NCBI RefSeq assembly: GCF_002741945.1
Contig: NZ_MDVN01000020.1
Coordinates: 310,001-374,000 of the forward strand
Length of the DNA: 64,000 bases
Source: Gaetbulibacter sp. 4G1
GTDB taxonomy: Bacteria; Bacteroidota; Bacteroidia; Flavobacteriales; Flavobacteriaceae
Reading direction: 5' to 3'
Shown here: one piece after another, positions 51,016 through 61,125 of the stretch
Layout: every line of letters starts with the position of its first letter
How positions within the stretch are numbered: position 1 is the stretch's first letter
Program-made: the position numbers and the translations under genes
Notes under the pieces: model-generated
Told to the model about the DNA's origin: nothing
The model's input: the letters and a program-made list of their open reading frames with translations, nothing else
Databases searched by the model: none

Positions 51016-52268
51016 TGGAGCAAAAAAACATAGACCATCTTTTTCGCTATCATAGCGGAAAGATGGTTTCTGTATTAACCCGAATCTTCGGTCTTAAGCA
51101 TCTTGATATTATTGAAGATGCTGTACAAGACACCTTTATAAAAGCTAGTATTAGCTGGCGCACCAAACAACCCGATTATCCTGAAGCATGGTTAACTCAA
51201 GCTGCAAAAAATAGAGTTTTAGATATTTTTAGAAAACTAAAAACGGCACAAAAACACCTTCCAAACATCAATCAAGGAACAGACGCTATTGCTATAAATG
51301 AGCTTTTTTTAGATTCTGAAATTGAAGATGCGCAATTGCGTATGATTTTTACCGCTTGTCATCCTAAATTAGATTCAAGAGATCGCATTTCATTTGCCTT
51401 AAAAACTGTTTCTGGGTTTAGCATAAAAGAAATATCATCGGCCTTACTTACCAAAGAAGACACTATTAAAAAACGACTATTAAGAGCAAGAAAAACCATA
51501 AAAGAATCACAATTAAAATTTAAAATTCCTCAAGGTAAATCGCTTGCGCCACGCTTAGAAAGTGTTATGGAAGTGCTATATCTTATTTTTAATGAGGGGT
51601 TCCATTCAAACAAACGTGATATACTCATAAGAAAAGAATTGTGTGGAGAAGCTATCCGTTTAACCCAAATGCTTTTAAAAAACAAGCTTACCAGAACACC
51701 TGAAGCTTATGCTTTATGCGCTTTAATGTGTTTTCATTCGGCTCGATTAGAAACCAAAACCAATGCAGAGAACGAACTTTTAGATTTAAAGACCCAAGAT
51801 AGGAGCCAATGGTATTTTCCGCTTGTAAAATTAGGTAACACCATGATGAATAAAGCCGTTGTTGAACAAAATGAATTTTCTTGTTATCATTATGAAGCTG
51901 CAATTGCTGCAGAGCATTTACGCGCAAGAAATTTTGAAGATACTAATTGGGATAAAATTCACTATTGGTATCAATGCTTAAACACTTTACAACCTATGCC
52001 AATTCATGTATTAACTATGGCCGTAGTATGCATGCAAAACCAAAATTACACCATAGCAAAAACATATTTAGACGATATTAAGCAAGATGACTTTGAACAA
52101 CGCAGTTATTTATATTATGGAGCAAAATCTGATTATCATGCTGCAACAAACAACATTGACAAGGCTATTAAATATATTAATTTGGCCTTAAATACTGTAA
52201 ACAATCAATTAGAAAGAGAGTATTTATTAAAAAAGAAAACAGCACTTTTAAGCAAAAAAAATGATTGA
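51015..52268 (+). CDS. ECF sigma factor of the ECF42 type with C-terminal helical extension
   Basis: 417-residue RNA polymerase sigma factor. Region 2 (residues 1-75) includes LDIIEDAVQDTFIKASISWR; region 4 (about 105-165) includes FSIKEISSALLTKEDTIKKRL. The long C-terminal part (about 180-417) contains EVLYLIFNEGFHSN, the ECF42 signature, and TPR-like helices that replace an anti-sigma partner and regulate activity. It is translationally coupled to the YciI gene. A putative self-recognised promoter lies at 50609-50636. Confidence 0.93.
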   Translation: MEQKNIDHLFRYHSGKMVSVLTRIFGLKHLDIIEDAVQDTFIKASISWRTKQPDYPEAWLTQAAKNRVLDIFRKLKTAQKHLPNINQGTDAIAINELFLDSEIEDAQLRMIFTACHPKLDSRDRISFALKTVSGFSIKEISSALLTKEDTIKKRLLRARKTIKESQLKFKIPQGKSLAPRLESVMEVLYLIFNEGFHSNKRDILIRKELCGEAIRLTQMLLKNKLTRTPEAYALCALMCFHSARLETKTNAENELLDLKTQDRSQWYFPLVKLGNTMMNKAVVEQNEFSCYHYEAAIAAEHLRARNFEDTNWDKIHYWYQCLNTLQPMPIHVLTMAVVCMQNQNYTIAKTYLDDIKQDDFEQRSYLYYGAKSDYHAATNNIDKAIKYINLALNTVNNQLEREYLLKKKTALLSKKND

Positions 52269-52310
52269 ACTTCGTAAGTTTATAATCAAACCCTTAATCT
52301 AATAGCATCG

Positions 52311-52877
52311 ATGAAAAAAAGTATAATTCTTTGGTTAATTGCCTTAGCAATAATTGGCTGTAAGCACGATACAGACCCCAATGAAAATTCAAGAGTGCCA
52401 TTAATTACTTTGATTGATTCTTTAAATTTAAATAAAACCGATTTAAAAATTTTAATTGATAAAAGTGATTATAAATTACTTGTAGTTTCAAATTCTAAAA
52501 CTATTAGAGAATATAAATCTGTATTTGGAACAAATCCGATTGATGACAAATTAATGGAGGGAGATAGGTGTACACCTGAAGGAAAATTTAAAGTTAGAGA
52601 TTTATATCCGCATAAAGCTTGGTCTAAATTTATATGGATTGATTACCCTACTGAGGATTCATGGAAAAAACATAGAAAAGCTAAATTAGAGAATCGTATT
52701 AGTCAAGACGCCAAAATTGGTGGAGAAATAGGGATTCATGGCGTTCCTAATAATAGTTCTAATTTAATTTCAGAAAAACAAAATTGGACTTTGGGATGTA
52801 TCTCTTTATCCAACGATGATATAAATGATTTATACGACGTTGTTTATAAAAATATGAGTATTGAAATTGTCAAATAA
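52311..52877 (+). CDS. L,D-transpeptidase (YkuD domain) lipoprotein
   Basis: 188-residue cell-wall enzyme with a lipoprotein signal (LWLIALAIIGCKHD, acceptor C17). The YkuD catalytic motif is present: H143 in IGIHGVPNN and C163 in WTLGCISLSN. Enzymes of this type cross-link meso-diaminopimelate residues or attach proteins to peptidoglycan. It is monocistronic and converges with the giant surface-protein gene, with stops only 9 bases apart. Confidence 0.9.
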   Translation: MKKSIILWLIALAIIGCKHDTDPNENSRVPLITLIDSLNLNKTDLKILIDKSDYKLLVVSNSKTIREYKSVFGTNPIDDKLMEGDRCTPEGKFKVRDLYPHKAWSKFIWIDYPTEDSWKKHRKAKLENRISQDAKIGGEIGIHGVPNNSSNLISEKQNWTLGCISLSNDDINDLYDVVYKNMSIEIVK

Positions 52878-52886
52878 AAAATACAA

Positions 52887-55800
52887 TTATTCAATAATAA
52901 TTTTTTTGTTAATTCTCCCTTTAACCGTATTCAATTTTACAATATAAGCACCTGTGCCTACTAGTATTTGCTTAGATGTTTTACTTGTAGTATAATCTAT
53001 AAACTTTATTTTTTGTCCAATAATATTATATAATGTTACATCTAAAACATCTTCGTAATCTATTCCTATTATTTTTAATTCGGATATCGACTTATCAAAA
53101 TAAACAAATACATTATCTGTAATTCCAATATCATCAACCGATAAAGATTGTGACTGAAATACTAAAGAAAATCTATCGTTATAAACACCTGCATCTAGAA
53201 ATATTTCAAATGGATTATTATTTATTAAAAACGTTTCGTTGGTAATATTATCTTTTATATAAAGTGTTTTAGTCTCATTTAAATTTTCAACACCATCAAG
53301 TTTAATTCTTGCTATACCAGAGTTTTTAATAACGATTCCTATTGGAAATTCTTCAGTGTCATCAAAATTACCAACTCCTTGAATGACAAACTTTCCTTTG
53401 CTAAAAGTCCAATACATATCTTCTTCTGCAACATCAAGCATAAAAGCATCATACCCTAAATCAAATTCATTAGAGGCATTAATATCCTTACCTATAACTA
53501 TTTGCCTATGATATCCTGTTGGAGAATCAAAAATTAATCGTATTCTAGGAGTATCGTCTCTATGCTCATTATTTGTAATACTGTTTTTCTTATCTGTAGG
53601 CTTTAAAAATAATGATGTTGAACCGTCTTCGGTAGCAAAAACACGTTGGCTATTTTTAAATACAATATCGCCTCCATCAACAATATCGACAGCTGCTCCA
53701 TTATCGTCATCAAAACCATCTAATGCAGTACTTACAAAAAATCCTTGATTAACCGGAATGTATTGTCCTGGAATTTTAGTTCCCAAAGCTGGCCCTCCTG
53801 CATTTGAAGTATTATTAATCCTCGCATCATCTGAAATTGCCGCAGCACCTCCAGTTAAGTTTCTTGTTGCATAACCACCAACATAACCTCTCAACTCGTG
53901 AGTGTTTTCTTCTCCAAAATGGTCCCAAAAATATAAAGCACCATTAAAAATAGTTCCTGTTGCATTATTTCCACCATCAGCAATACTCATATTATCCAAA
54001 ATAAATTCTGTTGCATCAATTGCCGATGGATATGGGTTACCTATTAAACGATCGACATCTCCAGTAGGGTTTTGAGCGGTTACATTTTTATTTAATGCTA
54101 GTGTTACATCTCCATTATTTGGTAAACCTTTGAACACATAGTTTTGTTGATCTGCAATTGCCACAGCCCCTGATGTGCCTTTCATTGTAAAGCCTTCTCC
54201 CACAGCCAAAGATGTTGCTTCGCTAATACTTTCCCAAGAATTATAATCATCTTCTGGTCCATAAAACTTGAATAGCCAATGCGAGCTGATTTCTTTTGCA
54301 GTCCCTGGAGGTGGTGGCAAACCTACTCCTGTACTTAAAGCTAAAATAAAATCTAATGATTGATATGCATTTGTATCTGTCCCGTCGTTTAAAACGTCAG
54401 ATATAGTATGATTAGCATTTGATGAAGAAACTCCTGTACCTCTAGTACTTGTATTTCCTGCTATTGGACCAACAGAAGAAGACCAATAATTATAGTTAAA
54501 ACCATTTGCAGTTCCTTGCTGATCTTTTTCTAAAAAGCCGCCACTATCTGCATCTATAATACTACTCTCACCTTGAATTAATTGAGATTCGCCTATCAAA
54601 TCTATAATCCCATCTAATTCTAAGTAATGAGAAATAGTTAATGCTTGCCCTGAATTTGTTTCATCCTGAGTATCAACAGGGTCTGCTATTGTTAAAGTTC
54701 CAGCGGTTTGAATTAAGCCTAATAACGATATATCTCTATCTCCGGACGTAATATCATGAGAGATTTCAGCAATATTCCAATCCATTACAGTAGTTCCATC
54801 TAAACTTAGCGAATTTGGCACCATTTGATCAGCACTATTACTCCAGGTTGTTCCAGCATCCCAAGCTCCGTTAGCAATAGATACATAAGGCAAAGGTGTG
54901 GTTTGATTATCTATTACCTCCTTCGTTTTATTTAAATATTTTAATCGTAAAAAGAAGCGATCATCGGTTAATCCTTCAATAGTAGAACCGTAAAAAGAAT
55001 TAAAATCATAATACACTCTTAAATTACTCCATGGTATATTCGCTATCTCATTACTTGTAGAGGCTTGTGGTAAAATTTTTCCGTCTACATAATCCGTTCC
55101 AGCAATATCAAATCGTTCAATTTCTTGATTCATTAAATAGCGTATCTGATCTTGACTTAATGCTAAATCCCAAACATAAACTTCATCAATCTCACCTAAT
55201 AAAGGATTTATAATATTATTTTTATCAACATAAACTGCACCTATAGCGTAATTATTAAAGTTTGGAGATGGGTGCACAATGTCCTGGACTGACTTATCTA
55301 AAACACCATCTATATACATTAAAATAGTACCACTATGGTACACAAATGTGGTATGATGCCATTTACCATCATCTACATCGACATTTGATGTATATTTTGG
55401 TGTAACAGCATCATCAATATACACCTCAATATTACCCGTTGTATTTAGTCTGATTTGTAACTTTTCGCCTTTAGCCATTACTGTTCTATTGCTAGCATTT
55501 GCGGCACATTTAATCCAAGCAGAAATTGTAAAATTATCCACATTTAAATTAAGATTAAATTCTCCAACTAGGTAATCCCCTGAGGCTATACTTACTGAAT
55601 GATTTTCGGCTAAGTTTGATGTTTTACCAAAAGTAAAATACTTTGCGCCATCAAAATCATACCAAGTTTGGAGGTTTACTCCCCCATCTTCAGATCTAAG
55701 CGGAATTACATCAATAATATCTCCATTTGCGAAATTAGGGTTATCAGCAACTATTAAAGCATATTCCTCAGTAGCTAGTTTTGAAAAACTACTAAATGCA

Positions 55801-57785
55801 GCTGATGGAATAGAAATATAAACAGTTTCTACATCGCCATTTACGTTTTCATTTGATTCAACAATTTTCCATATTCTATCAATACGTGTTAACGATGTTG
55901 TAATTCCAGAAGCTATAGTTACTGTATTTGTACTAGAACCAGAAAAAGATGCATTATTATTTCCCCAAACCAAAAAATCTCCATCTTTTTTGAATTCATT
56001 TGGATTAGCACTGTTGGTTGTAAAAAGCCCGCCTAAACCAATACATACTTCATTAAGCATGTTTATAGTTTTTGATTGTTTTTGATTTAAATCTGAAATT
56101 GAATCTCTACCAATACCAGCAACATGGTAATTATAACCAGAGTTAGCCGTAATATCCCAAACTTTTGTGTCGAAAGAGTTAACATAATCCTTTTGCACTT
56201 CGGTTGAAGTGCCTAATGTAATTCCGTATTTAACAGCTAAATATGATTCCACTTTTTGTCTATCAGCATCAGATAATCTTTCAGAGAATGTAAATACCTC
56301 AGCAACACGACCATTTAAACTGCCTTGGATGTCGAAATTTCTACCAATCCAATAATCACTCCCCGATATATTTGTAAAAGCAACATCTGAAACATTTGAC
56401 GTTGTTAACACATTAGAATTATAAAGTATATCTTGCTTAGTAGGTGATACTGCAGCATCATTTCTTACATTAATTATTCCAGCACTGGAATAAGATGAAC
56501 TAATTTCTGCTTCACCATTAAAACTACCTCCGCCATCTACATCTTGATTATATGATAAGGTTTCGTTAGTAAACTCCGTCGAATAATTGCCAAATCCAAT
56601 ACCTGTAATATCTCCTGCACTTCCTGAATCTACGCCTGCAAAAATGGTATTTCTAACCGACGCACTAGTCATAGTAGCATCTGGAATCATAACAATAAAT
56701 ACATCATGGTTATAAAAACCGCTTATTGGTGCATCATTATTATACATGTATTGCTCAGTAGCTCCGCCATCGTTTTCAAATTTTACTACAGGGTTATAAT
56801 TAATATTATCTGTAGCTGTATCTAAAAAGGTTGGTTCTTTACCAGATACAGTAGCGGCATCTTTTCCATTAGTTCCTAAATCTAACCAACTTGTTAAATT
56901 GGAACCAGATGTGACTATTCCTCTTGTAGATTTTAACCACAATTTGAAATTGGCGGTAATACCTCCAGGTCCCGGTATATTTTCGTTAAACATTTCTGCG
57001 GTTACATTTAATAGAAAAGGATTCGTATCAGGATCGTTAGTATTTATGCTAATGGTGGCAGACTGAGTACCTGTACCAGCAACTGGTGCAACAAAAGTTA
57101 CATCGAGATAAATTCCAAAAAACGAAGGTAATCCTACAAATGGTATCCCCTGAGGTGAAGCTGTAGTAAAATCTCCATTATTACTTGTAGCCGACGTAAT
57201 ATTCATTGGACAATTACCAATATTAGCAATTAGAAACCTTCTTGTAACAGATGCTCCTTCGTCTACAACTCCAAAAAATGTTCCATTCGCATCTGAAGTT
57301 GTTGCATTGTTATAAGAAATATCAGCAAAAGGATTTCCTCCTAAAACATATATTTCTGGAGAAGAATTAACTTGTAGTGTAAAAGTAAAATCAGGTTGGT
57401 TTTTAATTTCAACTGTAACCAGTGTACTAGTAGTTGCACAACCTGGGCTTATATTTTCTATCTCAAAATCTAAATATTTATTCCCTCCTCGACAACCGTT
57501 TGGCTTTATATTCTTTTTAGGGTTATTTGGATTAATATCGAAGTCTGTAGTGTTAGATATATCTATATCTTGAATTTTTAGATTTTTACAATTAGAGCCT
57601 TCAATGTTAGTAATTGTAAAATCTAAGGTATTACCAGCGTTAATGGTTATAGTAGATCCTTGTGTAACAACTGAACCTCCAATAACTTCAAGCTGCATAA
57701 CTTGAGTATTACCGGCAAAACAAATTAAGAAAAAAGAGATTAAGAAGTAATTAAAAGGGCAATTGAGACTAGAGGGCTTTCTCAT
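52887..57785 (-). CDS. Giant type IX-sorted surface protein with LamG-like domain
   Basis: 1632-residue secreted protein. A signal peptide (FNYFLISFFLICFAGNTQ) is followed by an immunoglobulin-like/choice-of-anchor region (about 25-270: GVVDEGASVTRRFLIANIGN, NTNDPDTNPFLLNVTAE). Next come a lectin-like region with NFKLWLKSTRGI and YLAVKYGITLG, then a LamG/concanavalin domain (about 755-920: FTISAWIKC, GKWHHTTFVYH). The last about 70 residues (ELKIIGIDYEDVLDVTLYNI...GAYIVKL) form a type A T9SS sorting domain, so it is exported by the T9SS and attached to or released at the cell surface. Its ligand is unknown; adhesion is likely. Confidence 0.9.
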   Translation of the reverse strand: MRKPSSLNCPFNYFLISFFLICFAGNTQVMQLEVIGGSVVTQGSTITINAGNTLDFTITNIEGSNCKNLKIQDIDISNTTDFDINPNNPKKNIKPNGCRGGNKYLDFEIENISPGCATTSTLVTVEIKNQPDFTFTLQVNSSPEIYVLGGNPFADISYNNATTSDANGTFFGVVDEGASVTRRFLIANIGNCPMNITSATSNNGDFTTASPQGIPFVGLPSFFGIYLDVTFVAPVAGTGTQSATISINTNDPDTNPFLLNVTAEMFNENIPGPGGITANFKLWLKSTRGIVTSGSNLTSWLDLGTNGKDAATVSGKEPTFLDTATDNINYNPVVKFENDGGATEQYMYNNDAPISGFYNHDVFIVMIPDATMTSASVRNTIFAGVDSGSAGDITGIGFGNYSTEFTNETLSYNQDVDGGGSFNGEAEISSSYSSAGIINVRNDAAVSPTKQDILYNSNVLTTSNVSDVAFTNISGSDYWIGRNFDIQGSLNGRVAEVFTFSERLSDADRQKVESYLAVKYGITLGTSTEVQKDYVNSFDTKVWDITANSGYNYHVAGIGRDSISDLNQKQSKTINMLNEVCIGLGGLFTTNSANPNEFKKDGDFLVWGNNNASFSGSSTNTVTIASGITTSLTRIDRIWKIVESNENVNGDVETVYISIPSAAFSSFSKLATEEYALIVADNPNFANGDIIDVIPLRSEDGGVNLQTWYDFDGAKYFTFGKTSNLAENHSVSIASGDYLVGEFNLNLNVDNFTISAWIKCAANASNRTVMAKGEKLQIRLNTTGNIEVYIDDAVTPKYTSNVDVDDGKWHHTTFVYHSGTILMYIDGVLDKSVQDIVHPSPNFNNYAIGAVYVDKNNIINPLLGEIDEVYVWDLALSQDQIRYLMNQEIERFDIAGTDYVDGKILPQASTSNEIANIPWSNLRVYYDFNSFYGSTIEGLTDDRFFLRLKYLNKTKEVIDNQTTPLPYVSIANGAWDAGTTWSNSADQMVPNSLSLDGTTVMDWNIAEISHDITSGDRDISLLGLIQTAGTLTIADPVDTQDETNSGQALTISHYLELDGIIDLIGESQLIQGESSIIDADSGGFLEKDQQGTANGFNYNYWSSSVGPIAGNTSTRGTGVSSSNANHTISDVLNDGTDTNAYQSLDFILALSTGVGLPPPPGTAKEISSHWLFKFYGPEDDYNSWESISEATSLAVGEGFTMKGTSGAVAIADQQNYVFKGLPNNGDVTLALNKNVTAQNPTGDVDRLIGNPYPSAIDATEFILDNMSIADGGNNATGTIFNGALYFWDHFGEENTHELRGYVGGYATRNLTGGAAAISDDARINNTSNAGGPALGTKIPGQYIPVNQGFFVSTALDGFDDDNGAAVDIVDGGDIVFKNSQRVFATEDGSTSLFLKPTDKKNSITNNEHRDDTPRIRLIFDSPTGYHRQIVIGKDINASNEFDLGYDAFMLDVAEEDMYWTFSKGKFVIQGVGNFDDTEEFPIGIVIKNSGIARIKLDGVENLNETKTLYIKDNITNETFLINNNPFEIFLDAGVYNDRFSLVFQSQSLSVDDIGITDNVFVYFDKSISELKIIGIDYEDVLDVTLYNIIGQKIKFIDYTTSKTSKQILVGTGAYIVKLNTVKGRINKKIIIE

Positions 57786-57986
57786 ATTAAAACTTTTTAG
57801 GGCGTTAAAATTTTAAATGAGAGACTAACGTTTTATAAACAACGCTAAACAAATCTAATGAAAATTCGCGCAAAAATCAAAAAAAGTTGAGAGACACTAG
57901 TTGCAACAAATTATTTTTCAATTTAATACAAGATAAATTTTATTTTATTTAACATTGTTTTTTGTATGAATTTACTATATTTCTAT

Positions 57987-58946
57987 ATGAAAAAGAATAT
58001 CCTACTATTAATATTTTTAATCCCTTTATTGTCCTTTACCCAAGCAAAAAAACTTTACAGAAAGGCAATTAAAGCAACAAACCCTAAAGACAAAATAGAG
58101 TTATTTACACAAGTAATAAAGTTAGAACCTAAAAATTTTAACGCCTATTTTCAAAGAGGCATTGCCAAAAATGATATAGGCGATTATTATGGAGCTATGA
58201 TGGATTATTCTAAAATAATTATTTATAAACCCGATGCCGATTCATATTATAATCGAGGTAATTCGAAATTCAGTTTAGAGGATTATTCTGGTGCAAAGCA
58301 AGATTATGAAAGTGCTTTAAAACTTGATCCTCAATTTTTTGATGCATTATATAATTTAGCTTATAGTAAATACTATTTAGAAGACTATATAAGTTCTATT
58401 GTAGATTTAAGCAACATTATTAAGGCAATTCCAACAGAATATAAAGCATATACACAAAGAGCAAATGCTCTTTTAGCTTTAAAAAAGTATAAATTGGCGT
58501 TACAAGATTTTTCGATGGCTGTTTTAATTAACCCTAGTGAAGACACTTATTACGATCGGGGTTTAACACACCTAAACATTAACTATTATAAACAAGCAAA
58601 AAATGATTTTAAAAAATGTTTAAGCTATAATTCAAAGAATGTTTCGGCTTATTTTTACCTAGGCGCTTCTCATTTACTTTTAGGTAAATACGACAAGGCT
58701 TTATCTAATTTTACTACCACTTTAAAATATGATGCGTTAGATTATGAAGCCATTTTAGGGTTAGCATTAACCTATTACAAAATGAATGATATAGAAAATG
58801 CTAAGTTATACTTAAAAAAAGCTCAAACTATGCTATCGACTGATATTAAAAGAGACAGTACAATTGAGCTATTTGCTGATACATATTGGTATAAAAATCA
58901 GTTTTACTTTTTCAAACAAAATTTTGAAGCGTTAAGTAAGATTTAA
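57987..58946 (+). CDS. Secreted TPR-repeat protein
   Basis: 319 residues from the ATG at 57987, chosen because it directly precedes a signal peptide (KNILLLIFLIPLLSFTQ); an in-frame ATG at 57966 would add seven residues. About seven to eight tetratricopeptide repeats fill the rest, for example NFNAYFQRGIAKNDIGDYYG, ADSYYNRGNSKFSLEDYSGA and AYFYLGASHLLLGKYDKAL. Such periplasmic TPR proteins act as scaffolds; the partner is unknown. The gene is divergent from the giant surface-protein gene and convergent with the LytTR gene. Confidence 0.85.
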   Translation: MKKNILLLIFLIPLLSFTQAKKLYRKAIKATNPKDKIELFTQVIKLEPKNFNAYFQRGIAKNDIGDYYGAMMDYSKIIIYKPDADSYYNRGNSKFSLEDYSGAKQDYESALKLDPQFFDALYNLAYSKYYLEDYISSIVDLSNIIKAIPTEYKAYTQRANALLALKKYKLALQDFSMAVLINPSEDTYYDRGLTHLNINYYKQAKNDFKKCLSYNSKNVSAYFYLGASHLLLGKYDKALSNFTTTLKYDALDYEAILGLALTYYKMNDIENAKLYLKKAQTMLSTDIKRDSTIELFADTYWYKNQFYFFKQNFEALSKI

Positions 58947-58981
58947 TAGACTTGTAAGCTTAAAAATTAATAAACTAAGCA

Positions 58982-59734
58982 TCACTTTAACTCAGTAAGC
59001 TTTATAATAGTTTCTTCTTTCCTAGATTTAGAAACGCTTACAGCACTCCCGTCCTCCATAAGTACATATCCTCCATCTTTCTTAACATAAGCTTTAGCAT
59101 AAGTACTATTTATTAAATGTGATTTGTGTGTTCTTATAAACTGGTAATCAACTAAAAGTGCTTCCCATTCTTTTAAAGTTTTAGAGACCAAAACAGTTTC
59201 ACCATTGACTAAATAAAATAATGTATAATTATTTTCTCCTTTACATCTTATTATATCATTTATTGGAACAAAATTGAGAGCCTCAGATGTTGGTAAGGCG
59301 ACTCTTTGAAACTTATTTGTGTTTTTTAAATTGTCTATCAATACTTTTATTCTTTCATTTTCACGTTTTTCTACTACAACTTTTTCCACTTTAAGAACTG
59401 CTTCCTTTAATTCTAAAATGGATACAGGTTTCATTAAATAATCCAGAGCACATGTTTTAATAGCTTGTAACATATATTGATTGTAAGCAGTAACAAAAAT
59501 GACTTCAAAATTTATTTCCTGAAGAGATTTCAACATTGAAAAACCATCTTGAACTGGCATTTCAATATCTAAAAAAACTAAATCTGGTTTATATTTATCA
59601 ATTAATAATAGACCTTCTTTCGCAGATGATGCCAATGCCAAAACACAAAGATTTGGACAATACCTATTTATCAATCCATTTAAGTTTTCAAGATTATGTA
59701 ACTCGTCATCAATTATAACACAATTTACTTTCAT
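58982..59734 (-). CDS. LytTR response regulator of the lipoprotein/LytS/LytTR operon
   Basis: 250-residue regulator. The receiver (about 1-120) has IIDDELHNLENL, the phospho-acceptor in LVFLDIEMPVQDGF and the lysine in YLMKPVSILEL. The LytTR domain (about 145-245) has IRCKGENNYTLFYLVNGETV and FIRTHKSHLINSTY. It starts 11 bases after the kinase stop and is the output of the three-gene operon. Target promoters are unknown; the neighbouring genes are candidates. Confidence 0.93.
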   Translation of the reverse strand: MKVNCVIIDDELHNLENLNGLINRYCPNLCVLALASSAKEGLLLIDKYKPDLVFLDIEMPVQDGFSMLKSLQEINFEVIFVTAYNQYMLQAIKTCALDYLMKPVSILELKEAVLKVEKVVVEKRENERIKVLIDNLKNTNKFQRVALPTSEALNFVPINDIIRCKGENNYTLFYLVNGETVLVSKTLKEWEALLVDYQFIRTHKSHLINSTYAKAYVKKDGGYVLMEDGSAVSVSKSRKEETIIKLTELK

Positions 59735-59745
59735 TCTATTTGGAT

Positions 59746-61104
59746 TTAATAAGCTATCGGCGTATAAATTTCAACAACTGTTCCTGTTAATTTTTCTTCA
59801 ATATCTGACCTATCTGAAATTTTTAATTTTGCTTTTGTATTATGGCTTTTGTTAATCAATTTAATACGATCTTCTGCTAATTTTAGACCGTAAGAGTTTC
59901 GTTTTATTGTTGATTTAACTTTTGCTAAACTAGCATTTATTCCTATACCATTATCTGTTATTATACATAATAAATACTCTTCTTCTAACTTGAATTCTAT
60001 ACTTAATTTTTTGTTATTCTCATTCTCATTTATACCATGAATGATTGCATTTTCAACAAAGGGCTGTACCAGCATTGCTGGAATTTCTACTAGATTTTCG
60101 TCTATTTTTGAGTCCACATTAATAGAATAATCAAACTTAAAACGTAGGTTTTCCAGTTCTAAATATTTTTTTATTGACTTAATTTCATCAGATAGAGTCA
60201 CAAGGCCTTTTTCAGATTTATCTAAGGTCAACCTCATAAGTTGTGAGAACTCTGTTAAATAATGATTTGCCTGATCATGACTCCCTTTATTTATAAGATT
60301 TTGAATGGCGCTCAATGCATTGAACAGGAAGTGAGGATTCATTTGAGACCGAATACTCTTTAATTGCATTTCGACAATCTTTCGTTTTAATTGTTCTTTT
60401 CTTTTAATTATTATCAACCTCCATCTAACTAACAAATAAACAAATATTGAAATAAAAATGATTAACAAGCTTATAAACCAATTAGAATATTTATGAAAAA
60501 TAGATTCTTTAAAAAACTTTTGCTTTGTTAAACCAAAAGCTTCAAGAACCATTTCTCCTTTAAACATTTTTATATTCAACAAGAAATAATTTCCGCCATT
60601 ATATAGTACCAAATTATATCCATTCTCTTTTGTTTTTGCAATATAATCACAAACAAAAACCTTTTCTTTATATATAATCATATCTTTGTTCTTAATACTA
60701 ATTATATCCTCAGAAGATAACCAGTTCCCTAACAAATCGTCAGGTATTCTTTTAATTTTGTTCTCATCTTTAATAAGTTCAAAATCTTTTCTGTTATAAT
60801 AAAAATATGCTGACTTATCACTGTTTACAAAAAATTGAAAAATGTTAGAACGAGTTTCATTAATGCATGTAATTGAGATTTTTATATTGTCTTCTGTATT
60901 GATATATTTATAATACCAAATTTCATCTTCAACAATCAGGTAATCTTTTGTAATTAACAGACATACTTGCCCTGTTTCATCATCAAACCAAGTCCCAAAG
61001 AGGTGTAGAGGTAAATCTTCTGGTAGTAAATCCTTTCCTTGTCCTGCGACAATATTTAACGATAAAAAGATTGTAATATAAAATATTATTATTCTTAAAT
61101 TCAA
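59746..61104 (-). CDS. LytS-type sensor kinase with a duplicated periplasmic domain
   Basis: 452-residue kinase. Signal segment at 3-20, an extracytoplasmic domain at about 25-205, one helix at 207-227, then the phospho-acceptor H258 in SQMNPHFLFNALS and an ATPase with QPFVENAIIHGINENE, DNGIGIN and SYGLKLAEDR. The periplasmic part has two related halves beginning LPLHLFGTWFD (residues 31-41) and IPDDLLGNWLS (120-130). The same arrangement makes up the lipoprotein encoded upstream. The start is a TTG at 61104, preceded by AAGGAT; no ATG is available before the signal segment. Confidence 0.9.
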   Translation of the reverse strand: MNLRIIIFYITIFLSLNIVAGQGKDLLPEDLPLHLFGTWFDDETGQVCLLITKDYLIVEDEIWYYKYINTEDNIKISITCINETRSNIFQFFVNSDKSAYFYYNRKDFELIKDENKIKRIPDDLLGNWLSSEDIISIKNKDMIIYKEKVFVCDYIAKTKENGYNLVLYNGGNYFLLNIKMFKGEMVLEAFGLTKQKFFKESIFHKYSNWFISLLIIFISIFVYLLVRWRLIIIKRKEQLKRKIVEMQLKSIRSQMNPHFLFNALSAIQNLINKGSHDQANHYLTEFSQLMRLTLDKSEKGLVTLSDEIKSIKKYLELENLRFKFDYSINVDSKIDENLVEIPAMLVQPFVENAIIHGINENENNKKLSIEFKLEEEYLLCIITDNGIGINASLAKVKSTIKRNSYGLKLAEDRIKLINKSHNTKAKLKISDRSDIEEKLTGTVVEIYTPIAY

Positions 61105-61125
61105 ATCCTTTTATATGGAGTTTAA

